NCBI GenBank assembly: GCA_017311315.1
Contig: CM029610.1
Location: 33,818,226-33,882,225 of the forward strand
Length of the DNA stretch: 64,000 nt
Source of the DNA: Dendrocalamus latiflorus
Lineage: Eukaryota; Streptophyta; Magnoliopsida; Poales; Poaceae
Direction: 5' to 3'
Shown here: one piece after another, positions 43,878 through 55,339 of the stretch
Layout: the number at the start of each line of letters is the position of its first letter
Numbering within the stretch: the first letter of the stretch is position 1
Program-made: the position numbers and the translations under genes
The notes under the pieces: model-generated
Databases searched by the model: none
Told to the model about the DNA's origin: nothing
The model's input: only the letters and a program-made list of their open reading frames with translations

Positions 43878-45341
43878 CATAAAGAATTTCACTTTTACAG
43901 CAACTAGCTGATTGGCCCATGTAATTTTATGGTGTAGTGTGACGTAGACAAGTAAGTATATATAGCGTATAAATTTTTCTCGGCAAATTCCGTACATTGA
44001 ATCCCAATTTCACAAACAAAATATATTTGAGATATTTGTTTTCTTATTCAGTTAGCGTTATTTATTTGAGATCACTCTATGCGAAACAGAGGATTGGAAT
44101 GTGGACCCGTCTAGCAAATTTTTGCACTCTGTGATAATTATGTCAAATTCTTATATGTCTAAGCTAACTATAACAATCTAAGATTTTAAATTTAGAATCC
44201 ACCAAATTAAGCACTAGATTTTTTTTAGAATTTTCTAGTATTACTGTTATGTGCCAAACAGTATGTAGCAGGGCTTTAAGAGCCCGAAAGGGTTACCCGA
44301 AGCCTAATACTCAAGCAATGGAAGAAGCGTAGCTTGAATGATTCTCTCTCCCCTCCTATAGTGTCCTATAGATCATATTTATAGTCATGGATAAGAATAT
44401 TTACACAAATATCTCTCTTGAGCTCTTTACTAGTGAGATATACATATTTTTTCCTTGGTGTGCCCTAAATGGGCCTACCCTTTGCTTCCATACATCATGG
44501 GCTCATGCACGGTAGACCAAAGGGACCATGGTGGGGGCACTCCCCCAACATCTAGCATATTTCTTTTTTTCGTAACACATGTAAATCACTAGTTATTAGC
44601 ATTTATAACATAACTAGCTAGCCGATTGGCCCTCACAATTGGGTGGTGTAGTGTGGTATAGTCTAGGGTATAAACTTCTCTTTGCAACTTCCAATTTAGC
44701 AAAACAAATACATTTGTGATATTTGATTTCGTATTTAATTAGCAATTTATTTTGAGATATCCCCCTTATGTGAAAGGGATGATTAGGAGGTGGGTCCATC
44801 TGGCAAATTTACACATACTCAACCTTTGAATTATATGTAATGCTATTTATCTTTTTTGAATATTTTTTCAAATTAATATATCTTTAAACTAACTATGAAA
44901 TACAAGTCTTTAAAATTAGGATCACCAAATTAAGTGCTCGATATTTTTAAGAATTTTTAACATATTTTCTTATCAGCTATAATCACATGTAATCGGCTTG
45001 TATCTAGCTAGTTGAATTCTGTAACTCCTTATAGTGTGCTGAAATGCTTAAATGTGTGTTATCCCACAAATGTATGGACGTTTTGATACGTCTAGATCCT
45101 GGTTTTTGCACAATCCAAATTAAACTTCATGTTCCATTAAGCAAACCTCGTGCCCTGCAATCAGAGCATGGTTTAGGCCAGACCCGGTGCTAGATATCAC
45201 GCGGACGCAGGAGTCGCCGAGTCAGGTCACAGGGCTACAGGAGTTACCAAGGTCAATTTTTGTTAGTTGGCTGTCGAGCCGCAGCCACCTGAGTAGTGAG
45301 TACTCGTGCAAACCTGGAATACAAAATTAGGATCCATCAGT
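43878..45341 (+). repeat. Repeat-rich 3' flank of copy C
   Basis: Two tandem-like copies of the 3' flank repeat (43900-44230 and 44604-45010) are separated by a piece resembling a copia LTR (about 44235-44440, AGGGCTTTAAGAGCCCG). 44430-45270 matches 34594-35404 beside copy B. The remaining LRRs, membrane span and kinase exon 1 are absent. Confidence 0.65.
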
Positions 45342-45388
45342 ACTTGATGTCTCTCGTGCAAGTGGCTCTTTCTTGTACGCGTCTATTC
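45342..45388 (+). pseudogene. LRR-RLK copy C exon 2 fragment, left piece
   Basis: GTACTTGATGTCTCTCGTGC to TCTATTC encodes YLMSLVQVALSCTRLF, the counterpart of CLLSLVQVALSCTRLF in exon 2 of copy A (10257-10304). A copia element begins at 45389; exon 2 resumes at 54891. Confidence 0.85.
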
Positions 45389-45859
45389 TGTAAGCGGAAA
45401 CATTAATTTACAATATTATTTTGTTTAACCTTAATCAAGTATAAATATACATTGATCCATGTTGTAGCAAGCCTTTTCTTTCTTGTAGTAAGCATATTCT
45501 CTTCTCTCTACCTTTTCTTTCATAGTGTTCTTTTGATGGTAAAAGAACTAGCACTGTCAAATGTATGTGTGTACATGCATCTTCCTTTGAGTGTTCTATC
45601 ATTGCGTATGTGAGCGCAGACGAACTCAATTGTATATGTATGCTACTGCCGCTGGGCTATCATTTATAGCAGTGAACAGTCGCAAAGCCGTCTGTTCCGT
45701 TTGCATGCATGTGTAGCTGCCGACCGCTCGCATGAAACTGCCATACGCGCGCTACGCTGATTCTTACCGGCTGTTCACGTGCATGCCGTTAATGGATAGC
45801 CCCAGATGTATGCAACTGCATGTTGCATGAAGGCATTAACACTACTACAGAAATCCACA

Positions 45860-46056
45860 TTACAGACGGTTCAGAAACGTCATCACAGACGGTTTTCTGA
45901 ACCGTCTGAAATTATGGGTCAGTGATAATCCAAGTTATCACAGACGGTTCGAAAACCGTCTGTGATTATCCGATATCACAGACGGGTTTTCACTCAAAAC
46001 CGTCTGTGATTATCCCATATCACAGACGGTTTTTCATTAAAAACCGTCTGTGAAAT
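45860..46056. repeat. Left subterminal repeat array of the CACTA element
   Basis: ACAGACGGTT and its complement AACCGTCTGT alternate in about eight copies, mostly as pairs separated by 3-10 bases (for example TATCACAGACGG... then ...CCGTCTGTGATTA). In En/Spm elements such repeats bind the transposase partner. Each pair can fold into a hairpin. Confidence 0.9.
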
Positions 46057-46063
46057 CGGATAT

Positions 46064-48219
46064 TCACAGAGCATCTAGTCCTTCGGGATCGATGATCTTC
46101 AGAGCAATTGTGTTAAAGAAATAACATAGCCTCATGATTGTCTCTCGGACTTTGATCGGCAAAATATTTCTAATTGCAATAGGGAGCATCTGTGTCATCA
46201 GCACATGACAATCATGAGACTTCATGCCATTTAACTTCAAATCTTGCATCGAAACAAGTTTCTTCACGTTGCCGGAGTAACCAGACGGAACTTTGACACC
46301 ATGCAAGCACTGGCACAGTTCTGTTTTCTCAGCCTTGGACAGAGTGTAACACGCAGGGGGAAGGTACGTTCGTCCATTATCAGTGCATGTCGGTGCTAAC
46401 TCAGGCCTGATGTCCATGTCAGCCAAGTCAAGCCGTGCGTTGACGCCGTCCTTTGTTTTATCACGGATGTTCAGTAAGAGACCAATCAAGCTGTCGCACA
46501 CATTCTTTTCTACATGCATGACGTCGATGCAGTGCCGAACATCTAGGTACTCCCAATAAGGTAAGTCCCAAAATATTGATCTCTTCTTCCAGGTGTTCTT
46601 CTCATAAGCCCTCAATTTACGTCCCTTTCCGAGGACAACATCTAAATCCTTAACCATATCATAAACCTCGTGTCCCCTTAAATACCTTGGAGCTGAACCG
46701 TCTTCCTTCTCTCCGTCAAATTGTTGCTTCATCTTGCGGTATGGGTGAGCCCTCCGAAGGAACCGGCGGTGACGTATGTAGACGGTTTTGCGTGAGTGTC
46801 TAGCCACACACTCTCGGTACCATCTAAACAGTGAGTACAAGCTTTGGCACCTTTTGTACTATGGCCTGATAGGTTACCAAGGGCAGGATAATCATTTATG
46901 GTGCAGAACAATAAGGAGCGCAGAGTGAAGTTCTCTCGTTTGTATGCATCCCATACCTGTACCCCTTCGTTCCACAGTACTTTTAGATCTTCCACCAACG
47001 GTGCTAGGAACACATCGATATCATTCCCAGGTTGTTTTGGCCCTTGGATAAGTATCGACAGCAAAATGTACTTTCGCTTCATACACAACCAAGGAGGAAA
47101 GTTATAGATGCAGAGAGTCACGGGCCATGTGCTGTGTCGGCTGCTCATGCTACTGAAAGGATTCATTCCATCTGTACTCAGTCCAAACCTTATATTCCTT
47201 GGTTCTGCACCGAACTCTGCAAAACTCCTATCGATGTTTCTCCACTGCGCGGAATCAGCAAGGTGTCTTATCATTCCATCCTTCTTGCGCTCCTCCGAGT
47301 GCCAACGCAGCAGTTTTGCCTCCTTTGGATTTGCAAAACACCTTTTCAAACGGGGAATTATAGGAAAATACCATGCCACCTTAGCAGGAGGTCCTTTCTT
47401 CGCCTCTGTTCCCTCGCCATCATCTGATTGATTGTTACGTTTGTATCGGGATGCGTTGCACACCGGACATACATGCATGTTTGCATACTCTTTACGGTAG
47501 AGGATACAGTCGTTCGGGCATGCATGTATTTTTTCTACTTCCATTCCCAACGGACAAAGAACCTTCTTGGCTTTATACGTGGTTTTAGGCAACTCATTTC
47601 CCTCCGGAAGCATGTCCGCTAAAAGACCTAGCAGCGCCGTGAAACTCTTGTCGGACCAACCGTTGCTTGCCTTCAATTTCAACAGTTCAAGCACGGCCGA
47701 CAACCTCGTGTACTTGCAGCTCGTGTACAAAGGTTTCTCTGAGTCCTCCATCAAGCCACGGAATTTAACATACTCTCTCTCATCATAGTTCTCTTCTACA
47801 TCGCGAAGCATCTGATCCAGATTATCATCGTGCAACCTATCCGAATCCGAGCCACAATCGACATCAACCGGCGGCATGTCATTCACTTCACCGGCGATGT
47901 CATCCGGGGGCATATCATTCAATTCGCCGGCGATGTCATCCGGGGGCATATCATTCACTTCACCGACGATGTCATCCAGCGGCATATGATCATTCACTTC
48001 GCCATAACTGGTCCAACACGTATAATCCTTTTTGAAACCCCTCCGAATCAAGTGCGCTACAATTTGCCCTTGGTTCTTAAACATCTTCAAATTCTCGCAG
48101 TCAGTGCATGGATAGCACATATATTCCACCCCCTTATTCAACATATCCTCCTCGGCGGCTCTTATAAAAGCAGAAACGTCATTAATGTACTCTTCACTCA
48201 CACGGCTCGCGGCATACAT
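46064..48219 (-). pseudogene. TNP2-type CACTA transposase, frameshifted and C-terminally truncated
   Basis: The transposase would cut at the CACTA ends. The start at 48219 (MYAASRVSEEY) gives an N-terminal transposase-associated domain with CYPCTDC. A 12-residue acidic repeat (DDIAGEVNDMPP, three to four copies; 36-bp units near 47870-47990) follows. The TNP2 core has STDGMNPFSSMSS, CPVCNASRY and GHSTKGAKACTHC. Near 46815 the frame shifts to the one with KTVYIRHRRFLRRAHPYR, YWEYLDVRHCIDVMHVEKN and KSHDCHVLMTQMLPIA, ending at 46064. Normal TNP2 proteins extend several hundred residues beyond, so this copy is inactive. Confidence 0.92.
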
Positions 48220-48654
48220 CCAGCTTCGGTCCTACGTTACGTACATATATAACAACTTAGTATTAAAATCTAGATTAACTAATTATAACTACATATATAC
48301 GGGCCACATTTATTATATTGAGAATTAATTTGCTAGCTCAATTCATATTACAAACACAACAGCTATTATATAACCAACAATTTTGCAAATTAACCATCTT
48401 CAATAACCACTAATGGATTACTTAGACCTAAATTGTAATGCAATTAAAGAAAAAATAAATTTCATTACTAACCATATCTAGAGCAACCAGGAAAGACTGA
48501 ATATTCAAAGCTCAATCTCTGCCTCTTCCCACCAAATTAACTGGCCTGAAATCGCCTAGCTTCCTCCCGAGTGAAAAAGTGTGCAGCAGTGGCTAGATCT
48601 GGATCGAAATGAAGACAGATGCGGTCTGAGCAGCGCAATAAATGCCTTAGCCAT

Positions 48655-48900
48655 TATCACAGACGGTTTTTAACTAAAAACCGTCTGTGAATTATCACAG
48701 ACGGTTTTTAATTAAAAACCGTCTGTGATAACCAGCTTATCACAGACGGTTTTTAATACAGACCGTCTGTGATACTTCGGTAATAACCGCCTGTGATAAT
48801 CCATTTTCCCGCCACAAATACCACAGACGGCCTCCTAATTACAACCGTCTGTAATAGTGTTCATCAGAGACGGTTTCACAAAACCGTCTGTGATGAGGCG
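48655..48900. repeat. Right subterminal repeat array of the CACTA element
   Basis: About nine copies of ACAGACGGTTTT and AAAACCGTCTGTG in alternating orientation, with slight variants (CCGCCTGTGA, ACAGACGGCC). It mirrors the left array. Confidence 0.9.
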
Positions 48901-49542
48901 TCTACTATGAGGTTTTCTGTAGTAGTGTAAGGCTACCATTAGCACATATCATTAAGCTAATTGTATGTGCCATGTAACTTCATGCAACAGTCTCTATGAT
49001 CACACACATAGCACACTTAGTCACACATACAATTTATGTTATGCAAAGGGAGACAAGAGGGATTTAAAACCTAATAATTTTAATACTTTAAATCTAGCAA
49101 CAATCATACTAGATCTTTTATTATTAGAATTAATCCAATAAATTATATGGGGCATTTTTCCGTTAATTAAAACTAACAATCTCCCACTTGACCCATGTAA
49201 TAACTTGATGATTCACATATAAACCTTAAGTGCACACTATCTGTGAATTTATCAAGTCATATCTTTAATTGAATTTAAATTGAAAGGATTATGGAGGTCT
49301 CAAATTTAAGTCAATAAGATTCCTTCCATATATCACAATCAATTTAATCCAAACAATATATCTTTAATTAAGGAAAACATAATCCTTAAAAATATTTCAC
49401 TAAACTCTATAATGTGAAATAAAGCACACAAACAATACTTTAATTGAATTCAAACTTGCCACAATAATATGAGCAATTGTTATTTGTATAAATTTGTACA
49501 AACCTTTACAAACACATTACTATGATAACAAGGACTTCTCTG

Positions 49543-50253
49543 TTAAGCCCATACTTCCGACATGACCATTAAATGTCTTGGGGGCAGTAGACCTTTAGTT
49601 AGTGGATCTGCTATCATAAGATCAGTACTGATATGCTCAAAAAACACCTTCTGTTTTTGTTCTTCTTCTTTAATTGACAAATATTTCAATTCCATGTGTT
49701 TTGCACCTTTCGAGTATTTGTCATTTTTGGAGAAGAATATGGCTGTGGAATTGTCACAATAAAATTTTAATGATCTCTCTATTGAGTCAACAATATGGAG
49801 ACCTATTATCAAATCCCGTAACCATATTGCTTGAATAGTGGCTTCGAAACAAGCCATAAATTCAGCTTCCATAGTGGAAGCAGCAATAATTGACTGCTTC
49901 CCACTCTTCCAAGAGATGGCTCCTCTAGCCAACATATAAATATAGCCAAATGTAGATTTTCTTGAGTCTACACATCCAGCATAGTCTGAATCTAAATAAC
50001 CAATCACTTCAAGGTTATTTGATTTTCTGTAAGTGGGCATGTAATCCTTGGTGCCTTGTAAATACCAAAGATCTTTCTTCACAGCTTTCCAATGATCCAT
50101 CCCAGGATTACTTTGATATTGACCCAACATATGAATAGTAAAGCTAATATCTGGTTGAGTGCATATTGAAGCATACATTAAACTCCCAACTACCGGAGCA
50201 TATGAAATAGATTCCATTTCTTTTCGTTCCAAATCATTTTTTGGACATTGCAT
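49543..50253 (-). pseudogene. Copia RNase H and C-terminal end of pol
   Basis: Contains YAPVVGSLMYASICTQPDIS, GYLDSDYAGCVDSRKST, AASTMEAEFMA, CDNSTAIFFSKNDKYSKGAKH and the pol tail (ADPLTKGLLPP). The frame is complete to its natural end about 360 bp before the LTR. It is separated from RT by stops around 50254-50346. Confidence 0.9.
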
Positions 50254-50346
50254 ATTGCTAAACTTGTCTCCTTTCTGAATAGGAACTATGCCGGCAGATC
50301 ATTTATCCATTCTAAACCTCTCCAAAAATTTATTGATATATCCTTT

Positions 50347-51159
50347 CTAAGACAAACCTAACAATTCTTGTTTTCTATCATGGAATATTTCTATTCCAAT
50401 AACAAAGGATGCCTCACCCATATCTTTCATTTCGAAATTCGTAGAGAGGAATTTCTTTACATCATGTAACAATGATTTATCATTAGCGACTAACAAAATA
50501 TCATCAACATATAGGACTAATATAATAAACTTGCTCCCACTGACTTTAAGATAGATACATTGATCAACAGAATTTTCTGTAAATTCGTACGATGTAATGG
50601 TATTGTTAAACTTAATATACCATTGGCGGGATGCTTGTTTAAGCCCATATATTAACTTCTTCAATTTACACACTAAAAATTTCTTTCCCTGGACTTTAAA
50701 ACTTTCTGGTTGATCCATATAAACTTCCTCTTCAAGATTGACATTCAGAAATACGGTCTTTACATCCATTTGATGAAGTCCTAAGTCATAATGTGCAACT
50801 AAAGCCATAACAATTATTAGAGAGTCTTTCTTAGAAACAGGAGAGAAAGTCTCTTTATAACTAATGTCATCTTTCTGAGTATAACCTTTAGCAACATGTC
50901 TAGCTTTGTACCTTTCAATATTGCCTTTTGAGTTGAGTTTGGTCTTAAAGACCAATTTACAACCAACTTGCTTTGATCCTTTAGGTAACTCAACCAAATC
51001 CAAGACTTTGTTGTCATCCATTGATTTTAACTCATCTTCCATAGCTTTAAACCATTTTTCTGAATTGTTACTTTTCTTGGCGTGTATAAATAAGACTGGA
51101 TCTTCATTTATACTTAAGTCACATTCATGTTCTAAAGAGTATACCACATAATCATCCAA
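50347..51159 (-). pseudogene. Copia reverse transcriptase
   Basis: RT with KLVFKTKLNSKGNIERYKAR, HQMDVKTVFLN, CKLKKLIYGLKQASRQWY and the catalytic YVDDILL (about 50494-50514). The frame is open through the catalytic core and ends in a TAG at 50347; RNase H continues further on. Confidence 0.9.
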
Positions 51160-51494
51160 AATAGCTGGTCTTTTCTGTCTTACAGACCTTCTTAGTGCTA
51201 TTTCTTGTGATATCTTTTTCCTTCATGACTTGTATATTATCCATCGATTTTTCACCAATTAAATCTTCTCTTTCCAAGTTGTTAGGTAACTTTAAAACAA
51301 CATCCAGAGGAGAAATATTAGTTGAAGAAGTTTCTATACGAATCTCATTAACTGTTCTTTGAGATTTATTACTCCCACTGATTTGACCATTCACGATGAA
51401 TCGAGCATTTCCAGACTCAACTATTCTTGTACTATGGTTAGGACAATAATATCTATATCTCTTAGATTTTTCAGGATAACCGATGAAATAACTA

Positions 51495-52669
51495 CTAATG
51501 GTTTTTTGCATCAAATTTCTTTTCATATGGATTATATATCCTTACTTCTGCTGGACAACCCCAAACATGAAGATATCTTAAACTAGGTTTCCTTCCTGTC
51601 CACAGTTCAGAAGGAGTCTTAGAAACTGACTTATTAGGAACCATATTTAGAATATATGCAACAGTCTTTAATCCATACATCCACAAGGATATAGGTACAT
51701 TTACATTACATATCATACTCCTAACCATATCCATGAGAGTACGATTTCTCCTTTTAGCTACACCATTTTGCTGAGGTGTTCTAGGCATTGTATACTATGC
51801 ACAAATACCTCTACTTTCAAGGAACTTAGCAAATGGACCTAGACATTGTCCATTTTCATTATATTTGCCATAATATTCACCACCTCTATCAGATCTCACA
51901 ACTTTAACCTTTTTATCTTGTTGCCTTTCAACCTCATCAATGAATACCTTTAGGTAATTCACTGCTTGAGACTTTTCATAAAACAAGTATAAATAGAAAT
52001 AACGTGAGTAATCATCAATGAAAGTGATGAAATACTTTTCATTTCCCCAGGAAGGAACATCAAAAGGACCACATATATCAGTGTGTATTAACTCTAATGG
52101 TGCATTACTTTCTTATGTCAGGATGCTTTAATATATGTGAGGTTTGCTTTCCTTTAATACATCCTACACATATGTTCCAGTCGACAAAAATCCAATTGAG
52201 GTAGAATTTTATTATTTATTAACCTCATTATTCTTTCCTTGGATATGTGACCAAGTTTTTGATGGCATAGGAAAGCAGAACATTCACTATGTGCACTACG
52301 TTTACTGCCAACAAAAAGATCAACACTAAACAGAGATTTAGCAAATCCATTATTAAGACTAAAGCAATACAATCCTTTAGATAAAGTATCACAACCATAG
52401 TAGTACTCATACTTATACAAGGAAAATGCACCACTTCCAATCTTAAACTTAAAACCTATAATATCCAACTTTGCAATAGAAACTAAATTTCTAGCACATT
52501 TGGAAACATAAAGACACTTTTTAAGATCCAAGTGGCATCCGGAATCTAGAATTAAGCGATATATCCCAATGCCTTCAATTCGTGCCTTCATTCTATTTCT
52601 CATATACAAGAAATTTTTAGTTCTGCTTGTGGGTTGGATTGATAGGAATCCCTGTAAAATGTGCGACAC
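51495..52669 (-). pseudogene. Copia GAG-pre-integrase and integrase, interrupted
   Basis: 52154-52669 carries the protease/GAG-pre-integrase region (LDSGCHLDLKKCLYVSKCARN, HQKLGHISKERIM). 51795-51986 has the integrase piece VRSDRGGEYYG. 51495-51788 has TPQQNGVAKRRNRTLMDMVR and WGCPAEVRIYNPYEKK. Stops and short losses separate the pieces, so no active integrase can be made. Confidence 0.88.
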
Positions 52670-53088
52670 ATGAGTAGTTGCACCAATATCTAACCACCAG
52701 GTATTATTGAGAACTTCAATAAGGTTTGATTCAAGGCATACAGAAACATAATATGTACATTTCTTTTCGAACCAAGCCTTTCTTTTTGGGCAATCTTTCT
52801 TGAAGTGTCTAGATTTCTTGCAAAAATGACACTTCGTATCTTTATGGATTTAACCCTCCTTAATAGCTCTAGGAGTCTTATCTTTCTTATTACCCTTTTT
52901 CCTTAGTTTTCCCTTACTGTAGCTAGCACCCTCATGAACCGTGAGATGAACAGAATTTTCTTTATATTTCTTTGATCTCCCTTCCTCTTGAACTAACATG
53001 GCCTTTCTTGAAAGTTCCATTTATCTTTAATGGTGTTATAATTCACCTAGAACTAGCCAAAATTAGGAGGTAGCGAGTTCATAATGAA

Positions 53089-53733
53089 TTAAACCAAAAA
53101 AGATTCATTCAAGTCCATGCCCATGGTTTTCAACTTCACTGCAAGATTAGCCATGTTTGTCACATGATCATAAATGGGTTGCAACCAATCAAATTTCTTA
53201 GTCGTCAACTCACTCATGAGACTCCCCATAATGGACTTGTTTGTAATGTCCGATTGAGAGTATTCTTTAATTTTCAACATGAACTCTTTTGCATCTTCTA
53301 TTTTGGGCATTGATAGCTTAACATTTTCAGCCATCAACATACGCATTAGATTCAAACTCAATCTGTTGGACCTTTCCCAAGTCTCTAAAAGAGACAAGTC
53401 ATCATCCATGCTGTCCTCAGTGATGATTGGTTTATCCATAAGCAATGCATAATCTAAATTCATAACACCTAATTGGAAACGCACTTGATCGGACCAATTA
53501 GCGTAATTCAGTCCATTAAACTTTACAAGCCTGCTACTTTGAGCATACAGGTTTATAGTGGCTGCAAAAAGAAAATGCTCAATATAAATATTTTGACCAA
53601 AATAGATCCAGATAAAAAAAACTTTTAGACATGCATATAAAACCATCTTTGGATGAATTTTAAATACAAACTTTAAAGCTGTCAAAAGATAAACTTTAAT
53701 AGATTTTTCAAACATACTTAGATCTTTACACAT
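53089..53733 (-). pseudogene. Copia gag
   Basis: The gag core contains KFNGLNYANWSDQVRFQLG and LMSELTTKKFDWLQPIYDHV. The N-terminal 70 residues before LVKFNGLNYANW look like untranslated leader read through by chance. A CCHC zinc knuckle (CHFCKKSRHFKKDC) follows at about 52780-52835 in another frame, separated by stops. Confidence 0.85.
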
Positions 53734-54170
53734 GCTATCTTTGGATATACATATTACTAAGAATGTTGATCAATCTCTTTTATGTTATTAATTATAAACA
53801 ATGATCCACCTTTGGGCGACCTCTAAGCTTTATAATTAATAAGTTTAATTGTACGGTCATTATAACAGCATTCGATATGATCGAACAATAGAAAAATATT
53901 CAAATAAATGTCAATAACTTTCTAGTTAGGCCATTTTGGTGACGACTAACTTGTACTATACATTAATCATTTAATTGGTATTTCATTTCATAAGAAACGA
54001 ATATAAGAATATGCTATTTCAATGTACTAGGACGAACACTATTATGTCCGGTACAAAATCCATACAAAATAGCATAAACAAACTTTCATATGATCAGCAA
54101 AGAGACCATAAAAGAGCATTAAGACAACAGAACAAAAAACTTTCATGGTGAACAAAAGTGTTGTATCCTT

Positions 54171-54181
54171 ACTCTGATACC
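54171..54181 (-). other. Primer-binding site of the copia element
   Basis: ACTCTGATACC is GGTATCAGAGT in element orientation, an initiator-Met tRNA site with one base changed, three bases from the LTR. Confidence 0.85.
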
Positions 54182-54184
54182 GAA

Positions 54185-54885
54185 TGTAAGCGAGAATATT
54201 AATTTACAACACTATTTTGTTCAACCTTAATCAAGCATAAACATACCTTGATCTATATTGTAGCAAGCCTTTTCTTCCTTGTAGTAAGCCTTTTCTCTTC
54301 TCTCTACCTTTTCTTTAGTAGCGTTCTTTTGATGGTAAAAGAATTAGCACTTTCAAATATATGTGTGTACATGCATCTTCCTTTGAGTGTCCTATCACTG
54401 CGTATGTGCTCGCAGATGAACTCAATTGTATATGTATGCTACTTTCGCTGGGCTATCATTTATAGCAGTGAACAGTCGAAGATCCGTCTGTTTCGTTTGC
54501 ATGCATGAGTAGCCGCCGGCCGCTCGCATAAAACTGCCATACGCTTGCTACGCTGATTCTTGCCGGCTGTTCACGTGCGTGCCATCAATGGATAGCCATA
54601 GATGCATGCAACTGCACGTCGCATGAAGGCATTAAGGCTGCCATTAGCACATATCATTAAGCTAATTGCATGTGTCATGTAACTTCATGCAACAGTCTCT
54701 ATGATCACACATAGCACACTTAGTCACACATACAATTTATGCTATGCAAAGGGAGACAAGAGGGATTTAAAACCCAATAATTTTAATACTTTAAATCTAG
54801 CAACTATCATACTAGCTAGATCTTTTATTATTAAAATTAATCCAATAAATTACATAGGACACTTTTCTGTTAATTAAAACTGACA
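54185..54885 (-). repeat. Right LTR of the copia element
   Basis: It starts TGTAAGCGAG and ends AAAACTGACA. It shows the uninterrupted sequence GGCATTAAGGCTGCC where the left LTR holds the CACTA element. Confidence 0.94.
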
Positions 54886-54890
54886 AATTC

Positions 54891-54950
54891 CCGAGAGAAC
54901 GAATGAATATGAGAACAATGTCTCGTGCATGTGGCTCTTTCTCATCTCAT
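54891..54950 (+). pseudogene. LRR-RLK copy C exon 2 fragment, right piece
   Basis: CCGAGAGAACGAATGAATATG continues the exon 2 motif (RERMNMR; copy A has NERMNMR at 10309-10326). After about 25 bases a near copy of the TCTCGTGCAAGTGGCTCTTT segment from 45350 appears again, so the piece is rearranged. The rest of exon 2 is lost. Confidence 0.75.
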
Positions 54951-55339
54951 ACTTACCTTGAAGTCGTTTGCATGCCCTCCCCCCTTGACACAGTGACACC
55001 AGCAGTACCAATGTCCCGCCACCCCGTCTCAAAAATATAAAACAGTCTGGCAACCCATTGCAGCAATCCGTCATTCACATGTTAACGGGTGCATCGATCA
55101 TACAACGTTATACCCATAGAAAATTTACACACTCATCCCCTAAAGTACGTCCAAAGAAACAGATTCCCTCAAGAAAAGAGAATTCTAAACAGATGGACCA
55201 GACAAATGCCACAGCAACACGATCCAAGCAAGTAGCGAAATCCACACGTAACTGTCTTCCTAGGACTATGGTGGACTAGAAAGCAGGCCCAACTACAAAA
55301 TGCCTAACTGTGGGATTCATCCAACCTGTCCCGGGAAGT
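54951..55339. other. Spacer after copy C, nothing recognised
   Basis: No gene. The open frame at 55058-55279 shows no family features. Confidence 0.45.

Larger units (their letters stand above)
45840..48927 (-). mobile_element. CACTA (En/Spm-type) DNA transposon nested in the copia LTR
   Basis: The termini are CACTACTACAGAAA (45840) and TTTCTGTAGTAGTG (ending 48927), perfect CACTA inverted repeats. A 3-bp target duplication TAA lies on each side (45837-45839, 48928-48930), and the right LTR of the host element shows the empty site with a single TAA. Both ends carry arrays of ACAGACGGTTTT in both orientations. Inside, minus-strand TNP2-type transposase sequence is frameshifted and lacks its C-terminal half; no second gene (TnpA-like) is present. 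It is a defective deletion derivative. Confidence 0.96.
45389..49178 (-). repeat. Left LTR of the copia element, split by the CACTA element
   Basis: It starts TGTAAGCGG and ends AAAACTAACA. Without the CACTA element and its 3-bp duplication it is about 699 bp, against 701 bp for the right LTR. Bases 49180-49189 (TCTCCCACTT) are the complement of the polypurine tract. Confidence 0.93.
45389..54885 (-). mobile_element. Ty1/copia retrotransposon in copy C exon 2, with nested CACTA element
   Basis: LTRs of about 700 bp lie at 45389-49178 (interrupted by a CACTA element) and 54185-54885. Flanking TATTC (45384-45388) and AATTC (54886-54890) form a 5-bp target duplication with one mismatch. Minus-strand order is primer site, gag, zinc knuckle, integrase, RT, RNase H, polypurine tract. 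The LTRs differ at roughly one base in seven over the first 70 bp, so the insertion is old. The coding frames carry stops and shifts. Confidence 0.94.

Noticed and set aside
45860..46056. CRISPR-like regular short repeats
   Set aside because: The repeats alternate in orientation, spacers are 3-10 bases, and the array lies next to CACTA termini of a plant transposon.
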